The translations under genes and the position numbers were made by a program. Positions 48,862 to 57,576 of a stretch of DNA of 64,000 bases are shown piece by piece. Under the pieces are notes generated by a model. The model searched no databases and was not told the origin of the DNA. It worked only from the letters and a program-made list of their open reading frames with translations. Origin of the DNA: Candidatus Aminicenantota bacterium (GTDB lineage: Bacteria > Acidobacteriota > Aminicenantia > JAMOAD01). The first letter of the stretch is position 1. Every line of letters begins with the position of its first letter. The stretch covers positions 51,470 through 115,469 of the forward strand of contig JAMOUT010000079.1 in the NCBI GenBank assembly GCA_027061995.1. Direction: 5' to 3'.

Positions 48862-49519
48862 TTCATGCAAAGATATTGTATTTAATAATCCTCTTGATCC
48901 CAATGCTTCAAAGGGTGTTATGAAAACAGTGAAAATAATAACAACCGGTTATACGGGAGAGGGGGATATCTGCTTTGACGGGGAAAAAATATGGAAAATT
49001 TTCCCTTCGGGAAGATTGATTGCTTTTGATATGGAATCAGGGACAAAAATAAGGGAGTTGGCATCATCGGGAGGGTTCGGAATCGATTATTATCAGGATA
49101 AATTATATGTATCCTCTGATAATGATTATCTTCCTTTAATTAATGTTTTATCGGGAGATCTTGAACAAAATCTTTTAACCTCCAATATTTATTATAAGTT
49201 TATTACAATAAATGATAATAATATTATAGGTTTTGATACAAAATCATCTTATTTCATAGAACTTAACCTTGAAACTTTTGAAAAAAAGCAACTTTTTAAA
49301 TTAACGGGTTTTAATATCGGGGGTATCTCAATGTTCGGCAATGATATTATTATTACTGAAAAAGATTCAAACTCAGTGTATATTTTCGATACCGAGGGAA
49401 AAGTAAGAGGGGTTTACTCCGCTCCCTCTAACAATGTTGTCGGTGTAGCTGTAGATAATGGTTTTAATATATATCTTTCATTTTCAGATGGAAAAATCTA
49501 TAAAGTTATATTACCTTAG
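48812..49519 (+). CDS. Lipoprotein with beta-propeller-like repeats
   Basis: The 235-residue protein has a lipoprotein signal (hydrophobic 7-16, FSSC, Cys19) followed by a NPLDPNA stretch often seen at the start of mature surface lipoproteins. The rest repeats the pattern of a beta-propeller blade (GEGDICFDGEKIWKIF, GFGIDYYQDKLYVSS, NIGGISMFGNDIIITEKDS, NVVGVAVDNGFNIYLSFSDG). No enzymatic motif is seen. It overlaps the preceding gene by 50 nt and the following gene by about 32 nt, so it belongs to the NusG-headed cassette. Confidence 0.55.
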   Translation: MRLKRIIYLLAFIISFSSCKDIVFNNPLDPNASKGVMKTVKIITTGYTGEGDICFDGEKIWKIFPSGRLIAFDMESGTKIRELASSGGFGIDYYQDKLYVSSDNDYLPLINVLSGDLEQNLLTSNIYYKFITINDNNIIGFDTKSSYFIELNLETFEKKQLFKLTGFNIGGISMFGNDIIITEKDSNSVYIFDTEGKVRGVYSAPSNNVVGVAVDNGFNIYLSFSDGKIYKVILP

Positions 49520-51287
49520 CCTTTTATTTTTTTTTATATCTGTTATTATTTTGCCCGCAAAAACAAAATATATGAATTTTAAGGGGGATTATTTTATTTA
49601 CGGGGTAGATCAAAGCTATATATATGGAGGGGGTAATATAATAATAAAAACAGAAAAAAACAAAATCCTTAAAGGGAATACCCTTTATTTTGATGTAAAA
49701 AATTTGACAGGTGTTTTGATGGGCTCCTCTTTTATTATGGATGGCAAGGTGGAAAAAGGGTATGATGAGATAAGATTTTCCATTGGACCTTTTAAATTCG
49801 AAGGGGTGAATTACGGAGAAAAAATATCCGCAAGCAAAGATAATATCCCGACAATAAAATTATTGTCTGTTAAAACACTTAAACAATCGGCTGTATTTTA
49901 TGAGATGAAAGAATTTTATCTTTATAAATCGAAAAAGATTACAGGAAGATATGTTATCCCTTATATTATGGGAATTCCATCTTTTCCCATGAAAAAATTA
50001 ACCGTGAAAAAGACAGAGATTATTGATAAAACAATGTTCTTTGTTAAAAACATGAATTATTCTCGGGGTTACGGATTATCTTTAATATCAGGGTTGAAAA
50101 TACAAAGTAAAAAGATAAAAGGGGATTATGAATTCAGACTTTTTGAAAGAGGTGCATTTAAACTACCCGGAGAAAAAAGAGGGCTTAATATATCAGGTGA
50201 AACCGGAGTTTTTATTAAAGGGAAAAAAATTCTCAATATCTCAAGTTTCCTTAGTTCTGATTACGGATCATTTGGTTTTAATCTTTACCATGAGAATAAT
50301 ATAGGTTCTGTATTTTACTCTTTAAACCAAAGTATAAGCGGGATGAAAGGGGAAAAAACATATTCAAGAATCAGCGGTAAAATAATATTTAAAAGGTTTA
50401 AAACAATTATTCCGAAATTTGGTTTTCAATATAATTATAATAAGGATTTTTCATATAGAATCTCAACATATTTAAAACCTTTAAAACCACTTGATTTAAA
50501 TATTTCTTATAATAGAAGAAAGAATAGTGAACAATATATATCCGATAGTTCCGGATTTTCATCTTCCCTTAATTTTTCCTCCAAAATATTATCCTTTTCC
50601 TCAAACTTAAATCTGAATAAGGATTTGATAAATGATACTTTAAAAAAAGATTTTTCTCTTAATTTCAGATTGCCGGGTTTTAGTTTTTTTAATAATCTAA
50701 ATTTTAATCTTTCCCCTTTTTTTAGTTTTTCAGAGTTTCCTTCAAATAACGGTGTTTTTACGAAAAACAATTTCGGACTTAATTTTTCCGCTATATCCAT
50801 GGGGATTGAACTTCCTTTTGGAATTATATTCTCTCCTGCTGTAAATTTGTATCAACTATGGGAAAAAACCGAGAGGGGTAAAACTAATTTTAATTATGTA
50901 TTATCCATTGAAAAAAGGATTTGGAATTTTAGTTTGGGAGTTGATTATAATCTCTCCTCCTCATATTTCTCGGATAATTTTTGGATAGAGGGATATAATT
51001 TAAAGAATCTGGATTTCAGGATAGAATTGTCTAAAGACAATAGTTATTCTTTTGTTTCAAGATTTTATTTTAACAATTATTATATACTTGAAAATATAAG
51101 TTTAAGAGGGTTGATTAAATTTCCTCTAAAGATTAAATTATCATCTTATGCTATCTATGACAATTATAATAAAAAAATGCAAACTTTTGAGATTTTTCTC
51201 GAAAAAAATTTTAGAAACAGATTCAGATTACAAGGAGGTTATTCATTATTATTAAAAAGGTTTTTTATAAAAGTTATCCCCTCTTGA
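49488..51287 (+). CDS. Large outer-membrane beta-barrel, LptD/OstA-like
   Basis: Using the ATG at 49488 the protein has about 599 residues, with a signal peptide (hydrophobic about 6-24) and then an OstA-like N-terminal part: YFIYGVDQSYIYGGGNIII and KNKILKGNTLYFDVKNLTG (about 34-73), the short repeat that in LptA and LptD forms the beta-jellyroll for LPS. From about 175 onward amphipathic beta strands continue to the end, as in a large barrel. LptD itself or a paralogue is my best guess; LptE is encoded 12 kb away. No clear ribosome-binding site is present; an in-frame TTG at 49458 would add ten residues. Confidence 0.5.
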   Translation: MEKSIKLYYLSLLFFFISVIILPAKTKYMNFKGDYFIYGVDQSYIYGGGNIIIKTEKNKILKGNTLYFDVKNLTGVLMGSSFIMDGKVEKGYDEIRFSIGPFKFEGVNYGEKISASKDNIPTIKLLSVKTLKQSAVFYEMKEFYLYKSKKITGRYVIPYIMGIPSFPMKKLTVKKTEIIDKTMFFVKNMNYSRGYGLSLISGLKIQSKKIKGDYEFRLFERGAFKLPGEKRGLNISGETGVFIKGKKILNISSFLSSDYGSFGFNLYHENNIGSVFYSLNQSISGMKGEKTYSRISGKIIFKRFKTIIPKFGFQYNYNKDFSYRISTYLKPLKPLDLNISYNRRKNSEQYISDSSGFSSSLNFSSKILSFSSNLNLNKDLINDTLKKDFSLNFRLPGFSFFNNLNFNLSPFFSFSEFPSNNGVFTKNNFGLNFSAISMGIELPFGIIFSPAVNLYQLWEKTERGKTNFNYVLSIEKRIWNFSLGVDYNLSSSYFSDNFWIEGYNLKNLDFRIELSKDNSYSFVSRFYFNNYYILENISLRGLIKFPLKIKLSSYAIYDNYNKKMQTFEIFLEKNFRNRFRLQGGYSLLLKRFFIKVIPS

Positions 51288-51700
51288 TAGTTTTGTTTTT
51301 TATGGGATGCGGGGTAAAACCCGAACTTTTACCTTTTAAAAAGTATCCGAATGTTGAAAAAGTGCTTTTTCTTAAAAAGATTATTGTGCATGGGGAAAGT
51401 GTTGAAAAAATATTTTTTAAAGATAAAATTATTCCTCCGTTTTTTATATATTTGGAATTAAAAGATGTTGAGGGAGAGGGTTTTATTATTCTAAAACTTT
51501 ATAATAATAAACAGGAAATTTATCATAAAAAATTCTCTTTCGGGAAGAAGGGGAAATTGTATGATTCCATAATAATATGGGATAGAATTGAGATAAAAAA
51601 ATATAGAAAACTTAAATATGCGATTTTTTATAAAAAAAATCTTATCTACAGAGGCGATCTTGATATAAAAACGGGGAAAAATAAGATAATCGAGAAATAA
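51245..51700 (+). CDS. Small lipoprotein, probably started at AUU
   Basis: If translation begins at ATT 51245 (or 51248), the protein has a classical lipoprotein signal: KKVFYKSYPLLIVLFFMGC, with basic residues, a hydrophobic core and a Cys. AGGAGG at 51233-51238 is 6 to 9 nt before these ATT codons. The only ordinary in-frame starts (TTG 51284, ATG 51302) have no ribosome-binding site and would leave a truncated signal without positive charge. The mature part of about 130 residues is beta-rich and unknown. It overlaps the barrel gene by 43 nt, and a plug or partner role for the barrel is possible but only inferred. Confidence 0.55.
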   Translation: MIIKKVFYKSYPLLIVLFFMGCGVKPELLPFKKYPNVEKVLFLKKIIVHGESVEKIFFKDKIIPPFFIYLELKDVEGEGFIILKLYNNKQEIYHKKFSFGKKGKLYDSIIIWDRIEIKKYRKLKYAIFYKKNLIYRGDLDIKTGKNKIIEK

Positions 51701-51728
51701 TGAATATTTGATATGGTTATAGGAATTA

Positions 51729-53582
51729 TTATGAAATATAATACAGATGTGTTGAGGGGATACTGTATATAAAGTTTGACCACTCGTTCTGTGAGGTCAT
51801 TATAAGCCTTTTTTTAGCTCTCGTCATTGCGACATAAAAAAGCCTTCTCTCCTCTTCAAGTCTGTCTCGGCTATCTTTACTCATTATATGAGGAATTACT
51901 CCCTCTTCACTTCCGGCTAATATAACAGTATTGAATTCCAAACCTTTCGCAGCGTGAATTGTTAAAAGGAGAACTTTTGCGGTTTCGGATATATTTTCTG
52001 TAGTCTGTCTTAACACAAGAGTATTAATGAAATCAATTATATCTCCTTGAAATTTATCCGCTATTTCAAGAAGTTCCTGAACATTCTCCCACTGTGTATT
52101 AAACCTGTCTCCGCTTTTCTCGAGGTATTGTTTATAACCTGTTTTTTCAACGGTTAATTGAATTACCGCCGCTATTGAATTATGATAAAGTTCATCTTTT
52201 AATAATTCGATGAGCGATATGAAATCCGAGATTTTTTTGCTTTTTAATATTTTATCCTCTGATAGTTTTTTTAATGATTCATAGTATGAAATTTTATTTA
52301 TAAAACTATTTTCCTTTATTTTTTCAATGGTTTTGTTTCCTACTCCGCGATTCGGGGCTTGTATAGCCCTTAAAAAAGAGACATCATCTTTCTCATTAAA
52401 TGCGAGCCTAAGATATGCGGACAGATCTTTAACAACTTTTCTATCATAAAAACTCAGACTTCCTATTATTTTATAATTTATCCCCGTATAGGTTAAAGCA
52501 TCCTCTATAGCTCTTGATCTGCTGTTGACTCTGTAAAGGATGCCAACAGGGAAAAAATCAGTAGTTTCTTTATTGTCTGAGATATATTGAGCTATAAAAG
52601 CTGCTTCATCCTCTTTATTTCTTCCGTTAAAAAGGAGAATCGGGTTTCCACCCTCTTTTTGTGTGAACATTGATTTTCCTATTCTTTTGGTATTTCTTTC
52701 AATGACTTCCGTTGCACTATCAATGATGATTTTGGTTGATCTGTAATTTTCTTCAAGCCTTATTATCTTGGTATCGGGAAAATCCTCGGGAAAATCAAGA
52801 AAAATATCCATATTCGCTCCTCTCCATGAATATATGCTTTGATCTTCATCCCCAACAACACAGATATTTCCATCCGTTATAAGAGTTTTTAAAAATTTAT
52901 ATTGTTCGGGTGAGGTATCCTGAAATTCATCCACGAGAATATATTTGAATTGTTTTTTATATTTGTCTCTTATCTCACTGTTTTTATTTAACAGTTGATA
53001 AGCTTTAACAATAAGATCTTCAAAATCATAAGCATGCTTTTTTTCAAGCTCTTTTTGATATTCGATAAAAATATCGATATAATCGGCGTAAAGATAATTA
53101 ACAAGGATATCTCTTTCCAAAGAGATAATTCCCTTTTTTTTCAGATTTGCAATACTATTGATAACTTTTTTAATCTCTGTTTTCGGTATGTCCTTTTTCA
53201 GGCGGGTTATTATTTCTGACAGCAAACTTTTTGCATCCGCTCTGTCTATAACAATAATCTGCTCCCTCTCCCTCTTTTCCTTTTTTAATATTCTTAATCC
53301 GAAAGAGTGAAAAGTGGAAATCCAGAGAGAGTTTCCGTTTAAACCGGTTAATTGTTCCACCCTTTCTCTCATCTCATTGGCGGCTTTGTTTGTAAAGGTA
53401 AGAGCAAGTATATTAAAAGGGATATAATTTAATTTTTTTAAGATGTATGCGATTTTATAAGTTATAACCCTTGTTTTCCCTGAACCCGCACCGGCAGAGA
53501 TTAATAACGGTGATCCGAAATATTCTACGGCTTCTTTTTGAGCTTTATTAAGCTCTGAAAGAAGAGATGAAAGCTCCGCCAT
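51729..53582 (-). CDS. uvrD: UvrD/Rep-family DNA helicase
   Basis: This superfamily 1A helicase unwinds DNA with 3' to 5' polarity in repair or replication restart. The 617 residues show the Q motif (LNKAQKEAV), Walker A GAGSGKT (31-37), ALTFTNKAANEMRERV near 61-76, DEFQDTSPEQ near 212 in the Walker B, GDEDQSIYSWRGAN near 244-257, and LTIHAAKGLEFNTVILAG near 544-561. It lacks the C-terminal extension of PcrA/UvrD, so it is closer to Rep in length. It overlaps the PhoU-like gene by one base (TAATG). Confidence 0.9.
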   Translation of the reverse strand: MAELSSLLSELNKAQKEAVEYFGSPLLISAGAGSGKTRVITYKIAYILKKLNYIPFNILALTFTNKAANEMRERVEQLTGLNGNSLWISTFHSFGLRILKKEKREREQIIVIDRADAKSLLSEIITRLKKDIPKTEIKKVINSIANLKKKGIISLERDILVNYLYADYIDIFIEYQKELEKKHAYDFEDLIVKAYQLLNKNSEIRDKYKKQFKYILVDEFQDTSPEQYKFLKTLITDGNICVVGDEDQSIYSWRGANMDIFLDFPEDFPDTKIIRLEENYRSTKIIIDSATEVIERNTKRIGKSMFTQKEGGNPILLFNGRNKEDEAAFIAQYISDNKETTDFFPVGILYRVNSRSRAIEDALTYTGINYKIIGSLSFYDRKVVKDLSAYLRLAFNEKDDVSFLRAIQAPNRGVGNKTIEKIKENSFINKISYYESLKKLSEDKILKSKKISDFISLIELLKDELYHNSIAAVIQLTVEKTGYKQYLEKSGDRFNTQWENVQELLEIADKFQGDIIDFINTLVLRQTTENISETAKVLLLTIHAAKGLEFNTVILAGSEEGVIPHIMSKDSRDRLEEERRLFYVAMTRAKKRLIMTSQNEWSNFIYSIPSTHLYYIS

Positions 53583-54262
53583 TAATCGGTTTCTTCAACT
53601 TTTGTGTAAAACCCTATTCTATGGAAAGGATTAACTATGCTTGTTGCTATATTTGTAAGGTGAGAATTAATTCTTTTCAGATATCTCGTATATAATGTAA
53701 TTGTAACAGCTTCCGAAGGTCTAATTGATTTGTCCTCCTCTTTTATTAAGCTAAATAAAATCTCATCGCATGTTCTTGATACCTCTTTATGTTCGTCCAT
53801 CTTTTCTCTTGCAAGAACTTCGTCCGATTCTTGCAGTGCCTTTATCACCGCGGGAAATTTATCTTCAACTATTTTTTCAATTTTTTGTATTCTTTCCTCG
53901 TATATTCCCGCTTTTAAACGAAGGGGGTGATGTTTGGCGAGTTCCGCTATGTTTTTCATATAATCCCCTATTCTCTCTATATCAATAACAATACTGACAA
54001 GAACAAGTCCCGCATTAAGAAAGGTTGAACCTGTGATACTCAGGTTAAGCATAACTTTTTTCCTGACCTCTCTTTCATATTTGTTTATGAGTTTGTCGTG
54101 TTTATAAACATCGCAATCTATCTCTTCAGTATCTCTTTCCCTTAAAGATTTTTTTACAGCCATAAACATATCATAATCATATTTCAACATTTTTATTGAT
54201 TCGTCAAAAGCTTCCTCTATAAGATTCTTGCCTTTAAAAAAACTTAAAAGTTCCTTAAACAT
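53582..54262 (-). CDS. PhoU-domain protein (phosphate transport regulator-like)
   Basis: The 226-residue all-helical protein resembles PhoU/DUF47 proteins that sit with phosphate transporters. Helices carry EEAFDESIKMLKYDYDMFMA (about 16-35), SIVIDIERIGDYMKNIAELA (about 89-108), the typical E/D-x-x-R-x-x-D metal-binding style motif DIERIGDY, and a second copy YLKRINSHLTNIATSIVNPF (about 193-212). It follows the Na/Pi transporter gene by 3 nt and would adjust its activity, as inferred for such pairs. A GGGAGG site precedes the ATG. Confidence 0.85.
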   Translation of the reverse strand: MFKELLSFFKGKNLIEEAFDESIKMLKYDYDMFMAVKKSLRERDTEEIDCDVYKHDKLINKYEREVRKKVMLNLSITGSTFLNAGLVLVSIVIDIERIGDYMKNIAELAKHHPLRLKAGIYEERIQKIEKIVEDKFPAVIKALQESDEVLAREKMDEHKEVSRTCDEILFSLIKEEDKSIRPSEAVTITLYTRYLKRINSHLTNIATSIVNPFHRIGFYTKVEETD

Positions 54263-54265
54263 ATT

Positions 54266-55354
54266 TTACCTCCCAAAATAGATTATTAAACCGGGAATCA
54301 GAAAAAAGATTACCAGAAGATAAAGAATCGGAAATAACTTAAATTTTATTGAGAATTTCGCAAATAATTTTGCAAGAGTCAAAGGGATAATTCTAAAAGG
54401 ATAGATAATAATAATCCCGAGGATATTAAAAGTCAGATGGGAAAATGCAACAATAACCGCCGCAGGATTTCCCGTTGCAAGAGAAGCGAGAATAGCCGTT
54501 ATGGTTGTTCCTATATTCGCACCGAGAGTGTAGGGGAAAACCTGTTCAAGGGTTAATATTCCCGCTGCCGCGATTGGGACAATTAATGAGGTTGTAACCG
54601 AAGAACTTTGCACTGTTGCCGTAAGAATAATCCCGAGAATCATCGAATAAACCGCATTTTTAAACATAACATCGGTAAAGAATTTTTCCACTTTTCCCAC
54701 TATGGTTTTTTTGATTACTTTTACCAAAAAAGTTAACGCAAGGATTAGCATTATAAAAGCGATTGCCATTAACACATACCCGTTTTTATTGAAAATCTTC
54801 TCTAATAACAGAGTGAATGGTTTTGTGATTATTTTAATCGGGCTTGCAACTTTAAGTCCTCCTACACCCTCAAACAGTTCTCCGAAAAATGTTGCGATTC
54901 TTCCGAGAACATTAAAGTATATCTGAAGGGGAAATATTACTATTACAGCCATAATATTAAAGATATCATGGACAACGGCTGCTGAAAAAGCTCTTTCAAA
55001 TTCTTTGTTCGCCCTAATGTGAACAGTGGATACTATAAGATTTGTTATTGTGGTTCCTATGTTTGCCCCCATTATGATCGGGATAGCGTGAGGGATATCA
55101 AGAACACCGCCGGCAACAAGGGCAACAACCATTGAAGTTGTTGTTGAAGAACTTTGTATAATTGCTGTAGCAAGAGTTCCCACAAGTAATCCTATAAGCG
55201 GAGAAGTGGTTGCATTGTGAATCAGATTCTTTGCCGCATCCTTACCTATAAGTTTAAAAGAACCACCCAACAACTCAATTGCGACAAAAAATAAGTATAG
55301 TAAAGCCAATACACTTAAAATATCCAAAAAAATCCTAAAATATCTCTTATTCAT
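54266..55354 (-). CDS. Na+/phosphate cotransporter II family protein
   Basis: The 362-residue inner-membrane protein has two inverted repeats with the family QSSS motifs: LATAIIQSSSTTTSMVVALVAGG (about 61-83, in parts) and ILTATVQSSSVTTSLIVPIAAAG (about 242-264, in parts), each followed by GANIGTTIT. About eight to ten membrane helices are visible. It lacks the large C-terminal PhoU fusion of some NptA proteins; that part is the separate next gene. The ATG at 55354 has no Shine-Dalgarno and is placed 5 nt after a perfect TATAAT. Confidence 0.9.
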   Translation of the reverse strand: MNKRYFRIFLDILSVLALLYLFFVAIELLGGSFKLIGKDAAKNLIHNATTSPLIGLLVGTLATAIIQSSSTTTSMVVALVAGGVLDIPHAIPIIMGANIGTTITNLIVSTVHIRANKEFERAFSAAVVHDIFNIMAVIVIFPLQIYFNVLGRIATFFGELFEGVGGLKVASPIKIITKPFTLLLEKIFNKNGYVLMAIAFIMLILALTFLVKVIKKTIVGKVEKFFTDVMFKNAVYSMILGIILTATVQSSSVTTSLIVPIAAAGILTLEQVFPYTLGANIGTTITAILASLATGNPAAVIVAFSHLTFNILGIIIIYPFRIIPLTLAKLFAKFSIKFKLFPILYLLVIFFLIPGLIIYFGR

Positions 55355-55359
55355 TCAAA

Positions 55360-55388
55360 ATTATATTAGAAAAAGAGAAAAATATCAA
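55360..55388 (-). promoter_or_regulatory. Na/Pi transporter promoter, leaderless-type
   Basis: Minus-strand TTGATA (55383-55388), exactly 17 nt, perfect TATAAT (55360-55365), then 5 nt and the ATG at 55354. Transcription would begin at the start codon itself. Confidence 0.7.
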
Positions 55389-55397
55389 TATGATATT
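55381..55397. promoter_or_regulatory. Palindrome over the -35 box of the Na/Pi transporter, candidate operator
   Basis: A perfect inverted repeat AATATCA-ATA-TGATATT (7-bp arms) overlaps the -35 of the transporter promoter. Related ATATTGA/TCAATAT half-sites recur to about 55440. It is not a PhoB box. Phosphate-linked control is a guess. Confidence 0.45.
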
Positions 55398-55535
55398 AAT
55401 ATTGAGATATTAAGATAAATATTGATTATTATTGATAATATGGTTTATCTGCATATATATAAAATTTGCAAAAATTGGTAACAAATAGGGGATCTTCCAA
55501 ACATAAAATCGTTTCCAGGTGAATAATACGAAAAT

Positions 55536-55610
55536 TGGTAGCGAGGGGAGGATTTGAACCTCCGACCTTTGGGTTATGAGCCCAACGGGCTACCACTGCC
55601 CCACCTCGCA
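55536..55610 (-). tRNA. Initiator tRNA-Met (CAU), CCA encoded
   Basis: A complete cloverleaf can be folded: 7-nt acceptor arm, D stem GGGC/GCCC, anticodon stem TTGGG/CCCAA with loop CTCATAA (anticodon CAU), five-base variable loop, T stem GGAGG/CCTCC with TTCAAAT, discriminator A and an encoded CCA. Initiator features are present: an unpaired first base (U1 against U72), three G:C pairs at the base of the anticodon stem, and a purine-11/pyrimidine-24 pair. These argue for the formylmethionine initiator rather than the elongator. Confidence 0.92.
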
Positions 55611-55619
55611 ATATATTAT

Positions 55620-55648
55620 ATTAAATCATAATTCGGCAAAAGTGTCAA
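55620..55648 (-). promoter_or_regulatory. Promoter of the initiator tRNA gene
   Basis: Minus-strand perfect TTGACA (55643-55648), 17 nt, TTTAAT (55620-55625), ending 9 nt before the first tRNA base, so only a very short 5' extension is expected. No clear terminator is seen beyond the CCA. Confidence 0.6.
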
Positions 55649-55734
55649 GTATGGTTTTCGTCTCCTGCTCGAAAAATATAATAATGAAAGGGGCTTTTAT
55701 AATATCTGTTTTTTTAACTTTTCCAAATTAGTTA

Positions 55735-57576
55735 TCAATTATTTAAATACCCCAAAGATTTTAATTTTTTCATTAGTTCTGGAGAGATTTTACTTTTCCC
55801 CTTGTTTAATTTGTTAATAATTTTTAGAATTTTTCTGGAATCTCTTATGAATTTTTGCAGTTCTTTTGAGTTTGTCTCTTTTCTTGCAATATTGTTTTCC
55901 TCTTTTATGTCGGAAATCTTGTAAAGTTCAAAAATAGGGAGCGTTGGGGAGGGGTTAAAAAATTTTTCGCTTTTTTTTATATTAAAAATAAAATGATATT
56001 TAGAATTAATAAAAGAGATTCTCGGAGGGAATTGTTTTATTATGGGAGATACGGGAAGTAATATATTGAGTCTTCTGTTTTTTGAGATATCGTTCTTAAA
56101 AAATTCCGTTCCGTCTCCTACCGTTTCGGCAATAATACCCGCGATATCTTTTATTGAAACAACTCTTTTCTCAATACCTCTTTTTTGGTTTTTCGGATAT
56201 TTTATTATAATTGGGATTCTAATTAATTCTCTATATAGAGAATGCCCGTGTTCCCAACTATTGTGATCATAGAATTCTTCTCCGTGGTCAGCAAGAACTA
56301 TAATCATGGCATTATCATAGAGTTTTTTCTTTTTCAGCAAAGCAATCGTTTTTCCTATAAGCTCACTATCAGCATAATATATTGCCCCGTCATAAATATC
56401 TATTAAATTTCGCCGCTCGTTTTCAGGTATATTTTTATAATATTCAGTATTATTTCTTATATAATTTTTTATTCCGATTAAATTTTTATCCAAGTTTTTA
56501 TTAAAATGATTAAAAAAATTATGAGGAGCTTTATAAGGGGAATGAAGTTGATAAGTGTGAAGGAAAACAAAAGAATTTGTTTCCCAATTATTTTTTAATT
56601 TATTTATGAAGTGGGTAAAAACCCTGCCTGCGGAATTCATACTGAATACATTTCCGGGGAGATTTGAATAATATTGAAATCCTTTTGCAAACCCATAGTT
56701 ATCTTCAACGAATCCTCCACCGGTAAAAGCAATCGTTTGATACCCGTTTTTTTGAAGAAGTTCGGTAATCAGAGGGAGTTCCTCCGAGATTTTATTATTG
56801 GGCGAGACTACTTTATGTTCGATAAGATCTTTTCCTGAAAACAATGAAGTATGAGCCGGAAGAGTCCATGATGTTGTGGAGTAAGCGTTTTCATAGATTA
56901 TCCCGTCTTTTGCAAGTTTCATTAAATTCGGGGTTGTATCCCTTTTATAACCGTAAACACTGGTATGATCAGCTCTTAAAGTATCAAGAACAATCATAAC
57001 GATTATTCGCCGCTTATTATTTTTTCTAACAAGAAGCGGGTTAATCCATCCTCCAAAACCTTTCCCTTCTGTCTCAAAGATAAGTTCATGTTTTTTCAGA
57101 TTCACTTTTTTCAAATCAATTAACACTGATTTTAATTCTTCTCCCCCTATATATTCTTTAAAAATCTTTTTTATTTTTCCCGTTTTTTTATTTTTAATAT
57201 AAATTTTATATATTAGTTTTGAGTTTTTCCCGTTTAGTAATGATAATTTTAATATATCATAATCATTTGTTATATTATCATATGTTATTTTTGTTTTATT
57301 TAAAATGATTAACCCCTGATAACTTATCCCTCCGAATTTAAATCTTCTTTCGAGTTTTTTTCTCGGCAAAAAGATGTTTAATATCTCTTTAAAAACTCTG
57401 ATATTTTTTTCCTTTTCCAAATGTTCTTTCAGTAATTCATCAAAATGTTCGGGGAGAATAACCTTTTTATCCGAGAATACAAGGTTAAGTAAGTCATTGC
57501 CATTCTTTTTAGTTGAAAAAATAAATATAAAAAAAAACAGTATTATAATTAATATCGATAATAATATCTTTTTCAT
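55735..57576 (-). CDS. Membrane-anchored alkaline-phosphatase-superfamily (sulfatase-like) enzyme
   Basis: The 613-residue protein has an N-terminal membrane anchor (about 4-20), a 170-residue leader domain and a sulfatase-fold domain. VLDTLRADHTSVYGY (about 196-210) carries the first metal Asp (D198). The nucleophile position is Thr238 in SWTLPAHTSLFSG; a sulfatase needs Cys or Ser in CxPxR here, so a formylglycine is not possible and a phospho- or phosphoglycerol-transfer or phosphodiesterase reaction is more likely. ADHGEEFYDH near 435 supplies the other metal ligands. I use the ATG at 57576, which overlaps the stop of the radical SAM gene (TAATG). Confidence 0.8.
   Translation of the reverse strand: MKKILLSILIIILFFFIFIFSTKKNGNDLLNLVFSDKKVILPEHFDELLKEHLEKEKNIRVFKEILNIFLPRKKLERRFKFGGISYQGLIILNKTKITYDNITNDYDILKLSLLNGKNSKLIYKIYIKNKKTGKIKKIFKEYIGGEELKSVLIDLKKVNLKKHELIFETEGKGFGGWINPLLVRKNNKRRIIVMIVLDTLRADHTSVYGYKRDTTPNLMKLAKDGIIYENAYSTTSWTLPAHTSLFSGKDLIEHKVVSPNNKISEELPLITELLQKNGYQTIAFTGGGFVEDNYGFAKGFQYYSNLPGNVFSMNSAGRVFTHFINKLKNNWETNSFVFLHTYQLHSPYKAPHNFFNHFNKNLDKNLIGIKNYIRNNTEYYKNIPENERRNLIDIYDGAIYYADSELIGKTIALLKKKKLYDNAMIIVLADHGEEFYDHNSWEHGHSLYRELIRIPIIIKYPKNQKRGIEKRVVSIKDIAGIIAETVGDGTEFFKNDISKNRRLNILLPVSPIIKQFPPRISFINSKYHFIFNIKKSEKFFNPSPTLPIFELYKISDIKEENNIARKETNSKELQKFIRDSRKILKIINKLNKGKSKISPELMKKLKSLGYLNN

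Noticed and set aside
55471-55540. 10-nt repeat AAAATTGGTA near the tRNA 3' end as an attachment-site remnant
   Set aside because: Only 10 AT-rich bases, 60 bp apart, and no integrase or foreign gene is present between or near them.
55429-55611. Open frame on the minus strand coding about 60 residues
   Set aside because: It lies on top of the initiator tRNA gene and is a chance reading of its sequence.
55735-57576. True formylglycine sulfatase
   Set aside because: The nucleophile position is Thr and the following Arg of CxPxR is His, so the formylglycine motif is missing.
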